Shown piece by piece: positions 9,773 through 19,378 of a stretch of DNA of 64,000 bases; within the stretch, counting starts at the first letter, position 1; each line of letters begins with the position of its first letter. The stretch covers positions 32,001 to 96,000 of the forward strand of contig PQAM01000019.1 of the NCBI GenBank assembly GCA_003104975.1. Reading direction: 5' to 3'. Origin of the DNA: Candidatus Methylomirabilota bacterium. Its GTDB lineage: Bacteria > Methylomirabilota > Methylomirabilia > Methylomirabilales > Methylomirabilaceae. The notes beneath the pieces were generated by a model. That model did no database searches. It was not told where the DNA came from and saw nothing but the letters and a program-made list of their open reading frames with translations. Made by a program: the position numbers and the translations under genes.

Positions 9773-10828
9773 CTACCCGTGCCACAGTTCGCCCTGCAAC
9801 CCGGCAGGGCGCGGGAGCTTGAAGTGATCGAAGGCCAACCGAGTCACGGTTCGGCCCCTCGGTGTTCTGGCCAGAAACCCTTGCTGAATCAAGAACGGCT
9901 CGTAGACGTCCTCGATGGTGTCCTTTTCCTCTCCGACCGCCACGGCGAGCGTCTCAATGCCGACCGGCCCCCCGCCGAACTTGTTGATGATGGTGTGCAG
10001 GATCCGGCGATCCATCTCGTCGAATCCGTTAGTATCAACCTCGAGCCGCTCCAGCGCGGTCTGCGCCACCTCCCGGGTGATGACGCCGTCCCCCAGCACC
10101 TGGGCGAAATCTCTGACGCGCCGCAGCAGGCGATTGGCTACGCGTGGTGTCCCGCGCGAACGCCGCGCGATCTCCCAGGCGCCATCCTCCATGATCGTAA
10201 CCCCCAGGATCTTGGCCGACCGCAGGACGATCTTGAATAGATCGGTCTCATCATAAAAGTCCAGCCGCTGGACCACCCCAAACCGGTTGAGCAGGGGCGA
10301 GGCCAGCAGGCCGGCGCGCGTCGTGGCCCCGATCAGGGTGAAGCGCGGCAGCTTCAGCCGGTAGCTCTGTGCGCTTGGGCCCTGACCGATAATCAGGTCC
10401 AGCCGGTAATCCTCCATGGCCGGGTAGAGGGTCTCTTCAACCAGCGGGTTCAGCCGATGGATCTCGTCGATAAACAGGATATCCTGTTCCCTGAGATTGG
10501 AGAGGAGGGCCGCCAGATCCTTCTGCCGTTCGATCACCGGTCCGGAGGTCACCCGGATGCTGACCCCCATCTCTGCGGCGATCATGAAGGCGAGCGACGT
10601 TTTGCCGAGCCCCGGCGGGCCGTAGAACAGCAGGTGATCCAGAGGCTCGCGTCTCGCCTTGGCACCTTGAACGAAGACCTGCAGATTGGCCTTGACCTTC
10701 TCCTGGCCGATATAGTCGTCCCAGACCTTCGGCCGCAGGCTCTGCTCAAGCTCCTGATCCTCGTCCTGGAGCTGCCGATTGGCCACCCGCTCCCGGCCGC
10801 TCTCCCGCTGCTGCCTGGTCGATGTCAT
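9773..10828 (-). CDS. ruvB: Holliday junction branch migration helicase RuvB
   Basis: 351 residues, normal length. This AAA+ motor has Walker [10 protein letters not shown], Walker [10 protein letters not shown], sensor segment LIGATTRAG, arginine-finger region SPLLNRFG, and the C-terminal winged helix ending FLARTPRGR. It drives branch migration with RuvA. The start codon overlaps the ruvA end by four bases, so the two are translationally coupled. Confidence 0.98.
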   Translation of the reverse strand: MTSTRQQRESGRERVANRQLQDEDQELEQSLRPKVWDDYIGQEKVKANLQVFVQGAKARREPLDHLLFYGPPGLGKTSLAFMIAAEMGVSIRVTSGPVIERQKDLAALLSNLREQDILFIDEIHRLNPLVEETLYPAMEDYRLDLIIGQGPSAQSYRLKLPRFTLIGATTRAGLLASPLLNRFGVVQRLDFYDETDLFKIVLRSAKILGVTIMEDGAWEIARRSRGTPRVANRLLRRVRDFAQVLGDGVITREVAQTALERLEVDTNGFDEMDRRILHTIINKFGGGPVGIETLAVAVGEEKDTIEDVYEPFLIQQGFLARTPRGRTVTRLAFDHFKLPRPAGLQGELWHG

Positions 10829-11451
10829 AGCCGCTTCCCCGCACCCTCGGAGAGCTGTTTCAACGCCTGCTTAACCACGGTTTCGAAGTCCGCCCCATCG
10901 CCGACGGCGTGGTGCGACGCCTCCGCCGCCGCCGACGCCTCCTTGCGGCTGCAGCCCAGGTTGACCAGCGCCGAGACGACATCCTCGATGACGCGATCGC
11001 GCTGCGGGCTTGGCTGGCGGCCGACGACGCCCCGACGGGCGCACGGGACCTCCATGACCTTGTCCTTCAATTCCAGGATGATCCGTTCGGCTGTTTTTCG
11101 ACCCACCCCCGGAATCGCCTTGAGCCTCGCGATATCGCCCTCCAGGATGGCCGGGACGAACTCCTCGACCGCGATTCCCGATAGGATATTGGCGGCGAGG
11201 CGAGGGCCGATCCCCGATACCCCCGTCAGCAGCTCGAACGCCATCTTCTCTTCCGCCGCGTGAAAGCCGTACAACTGGATGGCATCCTCTCGGACGTGCG
11301 TATAGACGCGAAGGCGGACCTCCTGGTGGATCTCCGGGAGCTGATAGAAGGTCGAAAGGGGGACAAAGACCTGATAGCCGACCCCGCCCACGTCGACGAT
11401 AATCTGCCCGGGATCCTTCGACACCAACAGGCCGCGAAGCTGGGCGATCAT
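10825..11451 (-). CDS. ruvA: Holliday junction DNA-binding protein RuvA
   Basis: 208 residues beginning MIAQLRGLL, the standard RuvA N-terminus. It has the OB-fold (1-62), two helix-hairpin-helix motifs ([17 protein letters not shown] and [22 protein letters not shown]) and a short C-terminal domain that contacts RuvB. The frame is open about 100 codons further upstream, but that part lies over ruvC and lacks similarity, so the internal ATG is the start. It overlaps ruvC by four bases. Confidence 0.97.
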   Translation of the reverse strand: MIAQLRGLLVSKDPGQIIVDVGGVGYQVFVPLSTFYQLPEIHQEVRLRVYTHVREDAIQLYGFHAAEEKMAFELLTGVSGIGPRLAANILSGIAVEEFVPAILEGDIARLKAIPGVGRKTAERIILELKDKVMEVPCARRGVVGRQPSPQRDRVIEDVVSALVNLGCSRKEASAAAEASHHAVGDGADFETVVKQALKQLSEGAGKRL

Positions 11452-11948
11452 CGACCTCCCTTTCGTACGAGAGACATCAGCCGAATCGAATGATGGTGGC
11501 AGATTGCAATGGCCAGCGCATCGGCCGCGTCGGTCGAACGGATCGGCTCGTCGAGCCCGAGGAGCGACTGCACCATGCACTGAACCTGGCCTTTCCCTGC
11601 CGCGCCATACCCGGTGACCGCGCTCTTGACCTGCAGCGGGGTGTACTCCGCAATAGTTACCCCGCCGAGCGCGGCTGCCAGAATTGCGACCCCCCGTACC
11701 TGGCCCAGCTTGAATGCACTCTGCGCATTTTTTGCGAAAATAAGGCTTTCGATGACTGCCCACTCCGGCTGGTAACGACGAATTAACTCGGCCAGGCGGC
11801 AGTAGATCTGTTGCAGGCGGATAGGAAAGGGATCGCTGGGTGTGGTGATGATGCTGCCGTACTCTTCGGCCCGCAAGACGCCATCCTCGCGTGCCACTAT
11901 CCCGTAGCCGGTCGCGCCGGCCCCCGGGTCAACGCCTAAGACCAGCAC
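11448..11948 (-). CDS. ruvC: Crossover junction endodeoxyribonuclease RuvC
   Basis: 166 residues. The RNase H-like resolvase carries its acidic residues at Asp7 (GVDPG), Glu67 (VIESL), Asp140 and Asp143 (STDAADALAIAICH). It cuts Holliday junctions held by RuvAB. The ruvC-ruvA-ruvB order with four-base overlaps is the classic arrangement. Confidence 0.97.
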   Translation of the reverse strand: MLVLGVDPGAGATGYGIVAREDGVLRAEEYGSIITTPSDPFPIRLQQIYCRLAELIRRYQPEWAVIESLIFAKNAQSAFKLGQVRGVAILAAALGGVTIAEYTPLQVKSAVTGYGAAGKGQVQCMVQSLLGLDEPIRSTDAADALAIAICHHHSIRLMSLVRKGGR

Positions 11949-12005
11949 GGCGGTCCCATCGAGATCGTGGGATGATCCAATGGTTCGACAGACCCCACCA
12001 CAGGC

Positions 12006-12755
12006 CTAGCCGGTCACTGCCGCCATGATCTCTTCGGGAATATCGAAGTTTGCGTACACGTTCTGGACGTCGTCGTGCTCTTCGAGAGTCTCCATCAACT
12101 GGAGCATCTGCTGCGCCTGCTTCCCTTCCAGTCTGACGGTGCTCTGGGGGAGCATGGTCACCTCCCCTTCGGCAATCTCGATCTTCTCCTTCGCCAGCGA
12201 CGCCTTGACCCGTTCGAGATCCTTCGGCGCCGTAATTACCTCGAAGGTATCATCCGATCGCCGAACATCCTCGGCGCCCGCCTCCAATACCACGCCAAAC
12301 AGTCGATCTTCGTCCGCCGCAGATGCCTCGACCTGAATCAGCCCCTTTTTTTCAAACATCCAGGCGACGCATCCCGATTCCCCCAGATTGCCTCCATGTT
12401 TGGCAAAGGCCTTGCGTATCTCCGGGGCGGTTCGATTCTTGTTGTCGGTTACGATCTCCAGCAGGACGGCGACCCCTCCCGGGCCATACCCCTCGTAGAT
12501 ATACTCCTCGTAGGAGGTGCCGGGCAGTTCGCCCGTTCCCTTCTGAATGGCCCGCTGGATATTATCCTGAGGCATATTGACGGCCTTGGCCTTGTCGATC
12601 GCCAATCGGAGACGAGGATTACCGTCCGGATCGCCGCCACCCACCCTGGCGGCGACGGTGATCTCGCGGATAATTTTTGTAAAAACACGACCCCGCTGGG
12701 CATCAACCTTGGCCTTCTTATGCTTGATGCCCGCCCACTTTGAATGGCCAGACAT
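12006..12755 (-). CDS. yebC: YebC/TACO1 family protein
   Basis: 249 residues, full length, starting [20 protein letters not shown] as nearly all members do. YebC proteins have long been annotated as transcriptional regulators; more recent work links the family to translation of difficult proline stretches. Its position directly upstream of ruvCAB is conserved in many bacteria. It is probably the first gene of this minus-strand operon. Confidence 0.96.
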   Translation of the reverse strand: MSGHSKWAGIKHKKAKVDAQRGRVFTKIIREITVAARVGGGDPDGNPRLRLAIDKAKAVNMPQDNIQRAIQKGTGELPGTSYEEYIYEGYGPGGVAVLLEIVTDNKNRTAPEIRKAFAKHGGNLGESGCVAWMFEKKGLIQVEASAADEDRLFGVVLEAGAEDVRRSDDTFEVITAPKDLERVKASLAKEKIEIAEGEVTMLPQSTVRLEGKQAQQMLQLMETLEEHDDVQNVYANFDIPEEIMAAVTG

Positions 12756-12830
12756 AGTTCACCTCCTCACTGTAACGCGAAAATATCACACTAACTGAAA
12801 GATTGTAAAGAGGATTGCGGAGGGGAAAAA

Positions 12831-12870
12831 CGCAGCAAAGGGGCCGGGTGATCCCGGCCCCTTTGCTGCG
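12831..12870 (-). terminator. Strong rho-independent terminator
   Basis: A perfect 18-bp stem (12831-12848 with 12853-12870) closes a TGAT loop. Read on the minus strand it is followed by TTTTTCCCC, i.e. a short U tract. It lies 32 bases past the stop of the gene at 12903-13463 and separates that gene from yebC. Confidence 0.9.
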
Positions 12871-12902
12871 TCCACTAGAAGAGGCGTCAGTAGATCGGAT
12901 GC

Positions 12903-13463
12903 TTAATGATGCGACTCAACGGTTCCATCCAGGAACGGGGTTCCGTTAACCATGGCGGTCGCCACATCACCGGCCTGCGCATCCGGGATACCTCCACCAC
13001 ACGTACCCTTCTTGTCTCGCACTGAGCCCTTCTTCAAACGTACATCAAGCTTGAACTCGGCCTGCAGCGCGTCGTCATCATCGTCTTCATCGAACTCGTT
13101 AAACATAAGCTGGCAGGTTCCAATGGTCTCACTACCGCGGGTCACGATCAGGTCGACGTCGGCGCCTGCCGCCTCATCTTCCGTGTTGATTCCTAGTCCG
13201 GGTGAGGGGACCGGGATCTTCACGGTCGCCTTGAACTCATTCTTCTTGGGCGTCGGGACGCCGTCCCGGGTTCGGGTCTCCATCCGGTGTCTCGCCTGGC
13301 CCTCAGCATCCGAGTCGGGTGATCCGGTAGACTCAAGCTCCGCCCTGACATCGATCTTCGTCTTTGAGCCGCCGCCCTTCGCATGGCCGACACCGTCAAA
13401 CATGAATACGGAGACCGCAGCACAGAGGGTGGTCACCAACAGGGTTCTATATAACACTCGCAT
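12903..13463 (-). CDS. Exported protein of unknown function
   Basis: 186 residues starting MRVLYRTLLVTTLCAAVSVF, a signal peptide ending around GHAKGG. The start is set by AAGGAG seven bases upstream; the frame is open further but without a ribosome site. The mature part is predicted beta-rich, with a Gly/Lys-rich N-terminus, an acidic run (FDEDDDDDAL) and two Cys (GTCQ and GTCGGG) that could form a disulfide. I do not recognise the family. It is a single-gene unit with its own strong terminator, suggesting it is expressed well. Confidence 0.75.
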   Translation of the reverse strand: MRVLYRTLLVTTLCAAVSVFMFDGVGHAKGGGSKTKIDVRAELESTGSPDSDAEGQARHRMETRTRDGVPTPKKNEFKATVKIPVPSPGLGINTEDEAAGADVDLIVTRGSETIGTCQLMFNEFDEDDDDDALQAEFKLDVRLKKGSVRDKKGTCGGGIPDAQAGDVATAMVNGTPFLDGTVESHH

Positions 13464-13841
13464 GGCTTGACTCCTTGGATTGAGGTTAACAGCACCGAAA
13501 CCGTCTGATCGCGCGACCGGCTTCACAGAGGGGAAATTGCAAGCACAATGCCAGGGGGTCACTCACCTCTGCCTATAGTAACCGCTATAATCCCAGACGG
13601 GATCTGTACATCGGGTAATCTACCTAATTTTCGGTGCCAAATTCCCTGGTGTCCGCCACCCGGTTCCCGTCACATGCGCATCTTGAGACGGGAAGCGGCG
13701 ATGGCGTCTGTCGGAGCGGGCGGATCTCACACGGTTTTCAAATGGCGAGCAGGAATTTTTTACAAAGAGCGGGTTCGGAAGCAGTCATTTTTTCCCGTCC
13801 CGTGTGCTGTGTCGAAGCGTCGCACGACTGCGCGCAGGCGA
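13464..13841. other. Intergenic region without a gene
   Basis: 378 bases between two minus-strand genes. I see no convincing coding sequence. It contains an inverted repeat TTCCCGTC (13664-13671) and GACGGGAA (13687-13694). The part next to 13463 should hold the promoter of the exported protein. Confidence 0.5.
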
Positions 13842-14723
13842 TCACGGCTGGCGCATCGCATCGATGAATTGCACCGGATCGACCAGCGCCGAGCCGATCC
13901 TGAGCGCAAGATGAAGATGGGGTGAGAGGCTGTTACCGGTACTCCCGACCCGTCCGATCACATCTCCCTTCTTGACCTGATCCCCAACCTTTACGAGGAA
14001 CCCTGATTGATGCAGGTAGGAAGAAAAGACCCCGAGACCGTGATCGATGACTGTGATATTCCCTTCCAACAGGTAATCGCGCCCCAGGTGCGCGACCCTT
14101 CCGGCTGCAATCGCCCGTATCGCGAAGCCCTCAGGCGCCTGGAAATCGGTGCCCCGGTGAAACCGGTACCAATCCTGGGCCGGGTTCATGCGAACCTGGC
14201 CGAACGGAGTGGTAATCACTCCGGTATGATCGGTCTTTTCAATCGGATCGGTCGTCCCATCCTGCCAGAGTGGGAGAGGCGCGGAGGTGGCCAGTGACTC
14301 GACGATCGCCTGTTTTTCTCTGGCGATCCGTTCGAGATCCGCTTGACCGAAGGCCTGGGTGTTCCAACGTGGGCTGATGCTCTTCTGAAATTCCCCCTTT
14401 TCAACAACTAACATCTTGATGGACAGCAGTCGTTGAGTCGCCGTCTCATGGACGGTCATCCGGTAGATACCAGGCTGCTGATAGAGATCTATCGCGATAA
14501 TGCCGTAGAGCGCACCCCCCCTGTTGAATATCGGAACGGCAGTCGGCGTAGCGCCGGCTTCGATGACCCCCTGAACGGCTGAAGGGTCTACGTCATCGCT
14601 GATTCTGAGGATCCGCACGTCGCCTTGACGCAGCGCCAGCGTTTCCGATAGTGCCTCTTGAGCCACCGAGTCAAGGGGCGTGGCGATAAGCAAGGCTATG
14701 GCAATGGCTGTCAACCTCTTCAT
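13842..14723 (-). CDS. Exported M23-family peptidase (LytM domain)
   Basis: 293 residues with a signal peptide (1-21, ending SVAQ). An N-terminal beta-rich region (about 25-110) precedes a C-terminal M23 zinc peptidase domain. The zinc ligands are His189 and Asp193 (HRGTD) and His271 in the HLHL motif, with His238 and His269 as the catalytic pair. All active-site residues are present, so this is likely an active cell-wall endopeptidase or a peptidoglycan amidase activator acting in the periplasm. Confidence 0.92.
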   Translation of the reverse strand: MKRLTAIAIALLIATPLDSVAQEALSETLALRQGDVRILRISDDVDPSAVQGVIEAGATPTAVPIFNRGGALYGIIAIDLYQQPGIYRMTVHETATQRLLSIKMLVVEKGEFQKSISPRWNTQAFGQADLERIAREKQAIVESLATSAPLPLWQDGTTDPIEKTDHTGVITTPFGQVRMNPAQDWYRFHRGTDFQAPEGFAIRAIAAGRVAHLGRDYLLEGNITVIDHGLGVFSSYLHQSGFLVKVGDQVKKGDVIGRVGSTGNSLSPHLHLALRIGSALVDPVQFIDAMRQP

Positions 14724-14750
14724 GAGGCTCCGCTCCTTCTACTTCCGTTT

Positions 14751-14774
14751 CCCCCTTTTCAAAAAAAGGGGGGG
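14751..14774. repeat. Short C-run/G-run palindrome
   Basis: CCCCCTTTT followed by AAAAAAAGGGGGGG forms a snap-back structure just upstream of the M23 peptidase gene. It is a common intergenic element in many genomes and has no coding sense here. In the peptidase mRNA leader it could fold into a hairpin. Confidence 0.7.
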
Positions 14775-14835
14775 TCAGGGGGGATTGCAGCGCCGTTGCC
14801 TGTTGAATGTGTTGGGGAATGCATGGAACACGGCA

Positions 14836-15267
14836 CTACACGCACGGGCCCAACTCCAGGTGCTGCGGAGGTGTGGGCGGAAGCTTCCAGATGATCTCGG
14901 GATGATTCGTAGACCCGTGCATCTTATTGGCGAGTTCGATACCGTGCATATAACACCGCTCGAATCCGGCGAAGTCCTTGGCCTGGATGTGAAGCGCCAG
15001 CGGGTCGAAGATCGCCCTGACATAGCTGTCAAGCATCGTCTTGTACTTCGGTCGCGTCGTATTGGCCTTCTTGAACAGGCTGCGCAGGCCGTTGAGCTGA
15101 TACGCGGCCAGCGCCCAGTTGCCGCCCTTGGCGGCGTAATAGCAGATCCAGTAGCGTTCGCTCATCAGTGGCATCAACTGACCCAGTCCGGGCTGCAGTT
15201 CGGCAATCTGATCGAGGGTCAGCTCCCCATGTTTTGTGCGTCCGACAATCGGCTCTTCGTCTGCCAC
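14836..15267 (-). CDS. Conserved helical protein of unknown function
   Basis: About 142 residues, soluble and predicted mostly helical. The start is a GTG at 15267 preceded by AGGAGGT; an ATG at 15294 is an alternative. Notable segments are LQPGLGQLMPLMSERYW, CYYAAKGGNWALAAYQLNGLRSLFKKA, TRPKY and the C-terminal LPPTPPQHLELGP. The tryptophan- and tyrosine-rich pattern with a repeated A/G-x-x-W/Y theme looks like a conserved fold, but I cannot name it. No signal peptide is seen. Confidence 0.7.
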   Translation of the reverse strand: MADEEPIVGRTKHGELTLDQIAELQPGLGQLMPLMSERYWICYYAAKGGNWALAAYQLNGLRSLFKKANTTRPKYKTMLDSYVRAIFDPLALHIQAKDFAGFERCYMHGIELANKMHGSTNHPEIIWKLPPTPPQHLELGPCV

Positions 15268-15429
15268 GGCGACCTCCTGTCCTGTCCTCGACACGCGTTA
15301 CCCCTAGATTCAACCATTCCACTGCCTAAGCATCGTACGTTTTACCCGATTCTTCAAGAGCAATCATGCGAAATCGGATGATACGAACGGACCGGCTGTC
15401 CCATGATCCTGGACGGATCCACGAGAGCC

Positions 15430-15446
15430 GTCGGAGAAACTCCGAC
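15430..15446. promoter_or_regulatory. Palindromic site, possible activator site for the sigma-54 promoter
   Basis: GTCGGAG-AAA-CTCCGAC is a perfect 7+7 inverted repeat centred about 160 bases upstream of the expected transcription start. This is where sigma-54 enhancer-binding proteins usually bind. The GTC...GAC ends resemble sites of several such activators, but which protein binds cannot be told. Confidence 0.45.
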
Positions 15447-15570
15447 CCCATAGGAGAAATGCCTATCCCCTCGTAGACTGCTCGCCGAGTAGACCTTCCC
15501 TCGACATCGTCTGACCCTGTATTTATATTTAGTTATAGAGAGCGCTTACCGGCGCTTCACCGGCGATGGC

Positions 15571-15585
15571 TGGCACGTGATTTGC
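15571..15585 (+). promoter_or_regulatory. Sigma-54 promoter (-24/-12)
   Basis: TGGCACGTGATTTGC matches the TGGCACG-N4-TTGC consensus in every defined position and has the required ten bases between the GG and GC pairs. Transcription would begin near 15597, about 25 bases before the receiver gene at 15622. Confidence 0.85.
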
Positions 15586-15621
15586 TTTTTCTTCTGAGAA
15601 AGGCGAAGCAGAGGCCGATTC

Positions 15622-16011
15622 ATGGATATACACATTATTATCTGTTCAAACCGATCGGAGCTGGTGAAGGCCGCCTCTCGGGTGTTCGATGGTCAGGGGT
15701 TCAGGCTGACCATCTGTGAGTGCGGCCTGCAGGCGCTCGCGACAGCCGAGGTGGTCGATGCCGATCTCCTGATTTTGGATCTGGAGACGTCTGGGCTTGA
15801 CTGCCTCTTGATGCTTGCGGCGATCAAAGAGCTGGCGCCCAGACTGCCGATTGTGGCGGTGTCGACCAGGCCGCAGATGGACGCGCGGGCCGTCTCCCAG
15901 AAGGGCGTCTCGTATGTCATGCTCCCCTCCGGGTCTGCCGGCGCCATGGAGGAGGCCCTGGCCGGGTTGGCGCAGACCGAACGGACCGGACTCGTATCCG
16001 ATTCAACGTGA
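15622..16011 (+). CDS. Stand-alone degenerate receiver-domain protein
   Basis: 129 residues with the CheY-like pattern of alternating strands and helices and no output domain. Asp53 (LLILDLETSG) is at the phosphorylation site. The acidic pair normally after strand 1 is replaced (HIIICSNRS), and the conserved Lys near strand 5 is replaced in YVMLPSGS. It may therefore be phosphorylated poorly, or work without phosphorylation. A well-formed sigma-54 promoter lies just upstream, so it is probably made under a specific stress or nitrogen-related signal. Confidence 0.75.
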   Translation: MDIHIIICSNRSELVKAASRVFDGQGFRLTICECGLQALATAEVVDADLLILDLETSGLDCLLMLAAIKELAPRLPIVAVSTRPQMDARAVSQKGVSYVMLPSGSAGAMEEALAGLAQTERTGLVSDST

Positions 16012-16078
16012 GTAGAGTGATGGGAATGGTCGATGGGCCCTGTCTTTCAGGGTGCCCACACACAACCGGAGCGGCAAA

Positions 16079-16492
16079 ATGAACAGTTCATACCGTCATG
16101 CGAATCTGTATGGTCATTGGAGGCGGAACAAGGCCGGCGTTGATCCGCAAGGTGAGCTCCAGGCAGAAGCAGCCCATGGGGGTCAGACGGTCAGCATCAT
16201 CGAATACTCGGCGGAAAAAAAGGCGAGGAACAGCTATCCGTATAAGATCGTCTCGCCTCCCGGCCCGAGCCGATGTTGTCAGGCCCGTATGAATCGGATC
16301 GGGGCGGTACAGACAGACGGAGATCATAACTTCTATTATAAGCGCTGTTCACGCTGCGGCTTCACCGTTCGAGAGTTCGTCTCGCCGATCGATATCGATC
16401 GACTGGTGAGTGCAGGGGGATCGGATTGGGATCACACGGAACGCTGGCTCGACCGGATCCAGCGGGATGCGGAGGCCGATATGGCCGCCTGA
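16079..16492 (+). CDS. Small protein with a possible zinc ribbon
   Basis: 137 residues from an ATG at 16079 preceded by GGAGCGG. The C-terminal half holds a possible metal site: CC in SRCCQAR and, after about 24 residues, CSRCGF. The spacing is like a zinc ribbon. The final segment is Asp/Trp-rich (GGSDWDHTERWLDRI). I do not recognise a family. It precedes mrp by about 60 bases and might be co-transcribed with the receiver gene upstream. Confidence 0.55.
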   Translation: MNSSYRHANLYGHWRRNKAGVDPQGELQAEAAHGGQTVSIIEYSAEKKARNSYPYKIVSPPGPSRCCQARMNRIGAVQTDGDHNFYYKRCSRCGFTVREFVSPIDIDRLVSAGGSDWDHTERWLDRIQRDAEADMAA

Positions 16493-16550
16493 TCGCGCTG
16501 TCGAACGAAAGGTCCGTACACGCCAGGTAACGGAGGCAAGCAGTAGAACA

Positions 16551-17633
16551 ATGGTAACGAAACACGAGGTACTTGAGGCGCTCGCCACGATTCAGGATCC
16601 GGATCTCCACCGCGATATCGTGTCGCTCGGTTTCGTGCGGGATGTTCGGATCGACGGCGGTAAGGTCATATTCGCGATCGAGCTGACCACCCCCGCCTGC
16701 CCGGTCAGAAAACAGATGGAAGAGGGTGCGAGAAGGGTCGTCGCCGCCCTTCCCGGTGTAGAGCAGGTCGAGGTCACGATGACCTCCCGCGTAACGACCT
16801 CGCGTGAGCCTCAGCCGTCCTACCTGCCTGGGGTGCTCAACACCGTGGCGGTCGCCAGCGGCAAAGGGGGGGTCGGCAAATCGACAGTGGCGGCAAACCT
16901 GGCCGTCGCCCTGATGCGGGCGGGCGCCAGGGTGGGGCTGATGGATGCGGATGTCTATGGCCCGTGCATCCCGAAGCTGATGGGCGGAAGGGGGATGCCG
17001 GAGCAGACGGAAAGCGGGAAGATGATCCCACCGGTGATGCATGGCGTGAAGATCATGTCCATGGCGTTCTTCCTGCCGAAGAACGAGGCGGTGGTCTGGC
17101 GGGGCCCGATGCTGCACAAGATGGTCCAGGAGTTCCTGGGCCATGTCGAGTGGGGGGAACTGGACTACCTGGTGATCGATCTGCCGCCTGGGACGGGCGA
17201 CATCCAATTAAGCCTGTGCCAAACGATTCCCTTGACCGGCGCCGTCATTGTCTCCACCCCGCAGGATGTGGCGTTGGAGGTGGCCTCCAAGGCTATCCTG
17301 ATGTTCAATAAGCTGAAGACGCCGATCTTGGGGATCGTCGAAAATATGAGCTACTATGCCTGCTCGCAGTGCGGCCATCGCGAGGAGATCTTCGGTCATG
17401 GCGGGGCGAAGGCGGCCGGCGAGAAGGCCGATATCCCGTTTCTCGGTGAGATCCCGCTCGATCCCTATATCCGTCGGAGCAGCGACGAGGGGAGGCCCGT
17501 CGCCATGGAGTCGGCGGACTCGCCGGTTGCAGGCGCCTTTCACGAGGTCGCGGGCGCATTGGCCGCCAGGATCAGCATCGCCAATGCGGCTGCGGGGACG
17601 CTCCGGACCGCGCCCGTCATGGTGATGCGGTAG
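16551..17633 (+). CDS. mrp: Mrp/ApbC-type Fe-S cluster carrier ATPase
   Basis: 360 residues. The N-terminal MIP18/DUF59 domain (about 1-80, with TTPACP) is fused to a deviant Walker ATPase. It has the Walker A GKGGVGKS (about 104-111), LMDADVYGP, the VIDLPPGTGD switch segment, and the CxxC of YYACSQCGH that bridges a 4Fe-4S cluster in the dimer. It carries or inserts Fe-S clusters in the cytoplasm. It sits directly upstream of the suf genes, which fits. The start at MVTKHEVLEAL is chosen because domain similarity begins there; the frame is open upstream over the preceding gene. Confidence 0.95.
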   Translation: MVTKHEVLEALATIQDPDLHRDIVSLGFVRDVRIDGGKVIFAIELTTPACPVRKQMEEGARRVVAALPGVEQVEVTMTSRVTTSREPQPSYLPGVLNTVAVASGKGGVGKSTVAANLAVALMRAGARVGLMDADVYGPCIPKLMGGRGMPEQTESGKMIPPVMHGVKIMSMAFFLPKNEAVVWRGPMLHKMVQEFLGHVEWGELDYLVIDLPPGTGDIQLSLCQTIPLTGAVIVSTPQDVALEVASKAILMFNKLKTPILGIVENMSYYACSQCGHREEIFGHGGAKAAGEKADIPFLGEIPLDPYIRRSSDEGRPVAMESADSPVAGAFHEVAGALAARISIANAAAGTLRTAPVMVMR

Positions 17634-17783
17634 CGTAGCGCGCGCGCAAAAGGTCTGGCAAAACGGGGCTGATGGCGTTACAATATCAGGTCGCAGACGA
17701 GAGGTATCTGCTGGTCGCATATCCCGAAGGTAGCGAATCGACCGTTGGTATGAGGGTTGAACAGGTCAGGAATCGGTGAGGTG

Positions 17784-19244
17784 ATGAGTCGTCAATCGAA
17801 GGCCATTGAGGCGCTGGCCAGTCAGGAGTATAAGTACGGGTTTGTAACGGAGATCGAGGAGGAGGCGGTTCCTTACGGCCTGAATGAGGAGATTATCCGT
17901 CTCATCTCTGCCAAAAAGGGTGAACCCGACTGGATGCTGCAATGGCGTCTGAAGGCCTACCGACATTGGGCGCGGTTGGAACGGTCCGAGGCGGAGCCGA
18001 AGTGGGCCAACGTGAAATATCCGCCCATTGATTATCAGGCTATTCGGTACTACGCGGCGCCCAAGCGGCAGTCCGATCGGCCCAAGAATCTTGACGAGGT
18101 CGATCCGAAACTGCTGGAGACGTTCGAGAAGCTTGGTATACCGCTGACCGAGCAGAAGCAGCTTGCCGGTGTTGCCGTGGATGCGGTCTTTGACAGTGTC
18201 TCGGTCGCCACAACGTTCAAGGAGAAGCTGGCGGAACTGGGGATTATTTTCGGCTCTTTCTCCGAGGCCGTGCGGAATCATCCGGACCTGGTCCAACGGT
18301 ATCTTGGGTCGGTCGTACCGTATACCGACAACTTCTTTGCCTCATTGAACTCTGCCGTCTTCAGCGACGGCTCGTTCTGCTATATCCCGAAGGGCGTCCG
18401 CTGTCCGATGGAGCTGTCGACCTACTTCCGTATCAACGCCGCCGAAACGGGCCAGTTTGAACGGACCCTGATTATTGCGGATGAGGGTGCGTGCGTCAGC
18501 TATCTGGAAGGGTGCACCGCCCCGATGCGGGATGAGAACCAGTTGCATGCGGCGGTGGTAGAGCTGATCGCCCACGATGACGCCCAGATCAAGTACTCGA
18601 CGGTCCAGAACTGGTATCCGGGCGATAAGGAAGGGAAGGGCGGCATCTACAATTTTGTCACCAAGCGGGGCAAGTGTCTGGGCCGGCGTTCCAAGATCTC
18701 CTGGACGCAGGTCGAGACCGGCTCGGCCATTACCTGGAAGTACCCGAGCTGCCTCCTGCAGGGCGACGACTCGATCGGAGAGTTTTACTCGGTGGCGCTG
18801 ACCAACCACTATCAGCAGGCGGATACGGGGACCAAGATGATCCATCTCGGCAAGCGTACCAGAAGCACCATCATCTCGAAGGGGATCTCCGCCGGGCATG
18901 GTCAGAACAGCTACCGCGGACTGGTCAAGATCATGAAGGGGGCGACGGGCGCCAGGAACTACTCGCAGTGCGACTCGTTGCTGTTGGGCGACAAGTGCGG
19001 CGCCCATACCTTCCCGTACCTCGAGGTGCACAACAGCTCGTCGCAGCTCGAGCACGAGGCCTCAACCTCAAAGATCGGCGAGGATCAGCTCTTTTACTGC
19101 AAGCAGCGTGGGATCTCGGCCGAGGATGCCGTCAATCTGATCGTCAACGGCTTCTGTAAGACGGTATTGCGCGAACTCCCGATGGAATTTGCTGTCGAGG
19201 CTCAGAAGCTGCTCGGTGTCAGCCTCGAGGGGAGCGTCGGGTAA
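17784..19244 (+). CDS. sufB: Fe-S cluster assembly scaffold SufB
   Basis: 486 residues, full length. SufB forms the SufBC2D scaffold where Fe-S clusters are built. The N-terminal helical part has [15 protein letters not shown]; the beta-helix core has [51 protein letters not shown] split over the strand region, and SISKG-like turns before HAGTTT-like segments. The start at [11 protein letters not shown] matches the family; a TTG nine codons upstream is less likely. It begins a compact sufBCDSU operon. Confidence 0.97.
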   Translation: MSRQSKAIEALASQEYKYGFVTEIEEEAVPYGLNEEIIRLISAKKGEPDWMLQWRLKAYRHWARLERSEAEPKWANVKYPPIDYQAIRYYAAPKRQSDRPKNLDEVDPKLLETFEKLGIPLTEQKQLAGVAVDAVFDSVSVATTFKEKLAELGIIFGSFSEAVRNHPDLVQRYLGSVVPYTDNFFASLNSAVFSDGSFCYIPKGVRCPMELSTYFRINAAETGQFERTLIIADEGACVSYLEGCTAPMRDENQLHAAVVELIAHDDAQIKYSTVQNWYPGDKEGKGGIYNFVTKRGKCLGRRSKISWTQVETGSAITWKYPSCLLQGDDSIGEFYSVALTNHYQQADTGTKMIHLGKRTRSTIISKGISAGHGQNSYRGLVKIMKGATGARNYSQCDSLLLGDKCGAHTFPYLEVHNSSSQLEHEASTSKIGEDQLFYCKQRGISAEDAVNLIVNGFCKTVLRELPMEFAVEAQKLLGVSLEGSVG

Positions 19245-19255
19245 CGGTCTAATTG

Positions 19256-19364
19256 GTCATTGCGAGGACCCAGCGCGAAGCGAAGGGGACGAAGCAATCT
19301 CACCGTCTGTGATGAGTAGAAGAACGGTGGGATTGCCGCGCTCCCTTCGGTCGCTCGCAATGAC
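19256..19364. repeat. Dispersed ~110-bp palindromic repeat, family A, copy 1
   Basis: GTCATTGCGAGG at one end pairs with CTCGCAATGAC at the other, with GAAGCAATCTCACC and GGTGGGATTGC as inner partners. It sits between sufB and sufC inside the operon. Other copies are at 29567-29657, 33822-33911 and 60150-60236. Such elements are non-coding and would fold in the suf mRNA. Confidence 0.9.
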
Positions 19365-19378
19365 AAAAGTGATGGCGA

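Noticed and set aside
11452-11763. N-terminal extension of ruvA by about 104 codons
   Set aside because: The extension lies over ruvC in another frame and lacks similarity; RuvA begins MIAQLRG at 11451.
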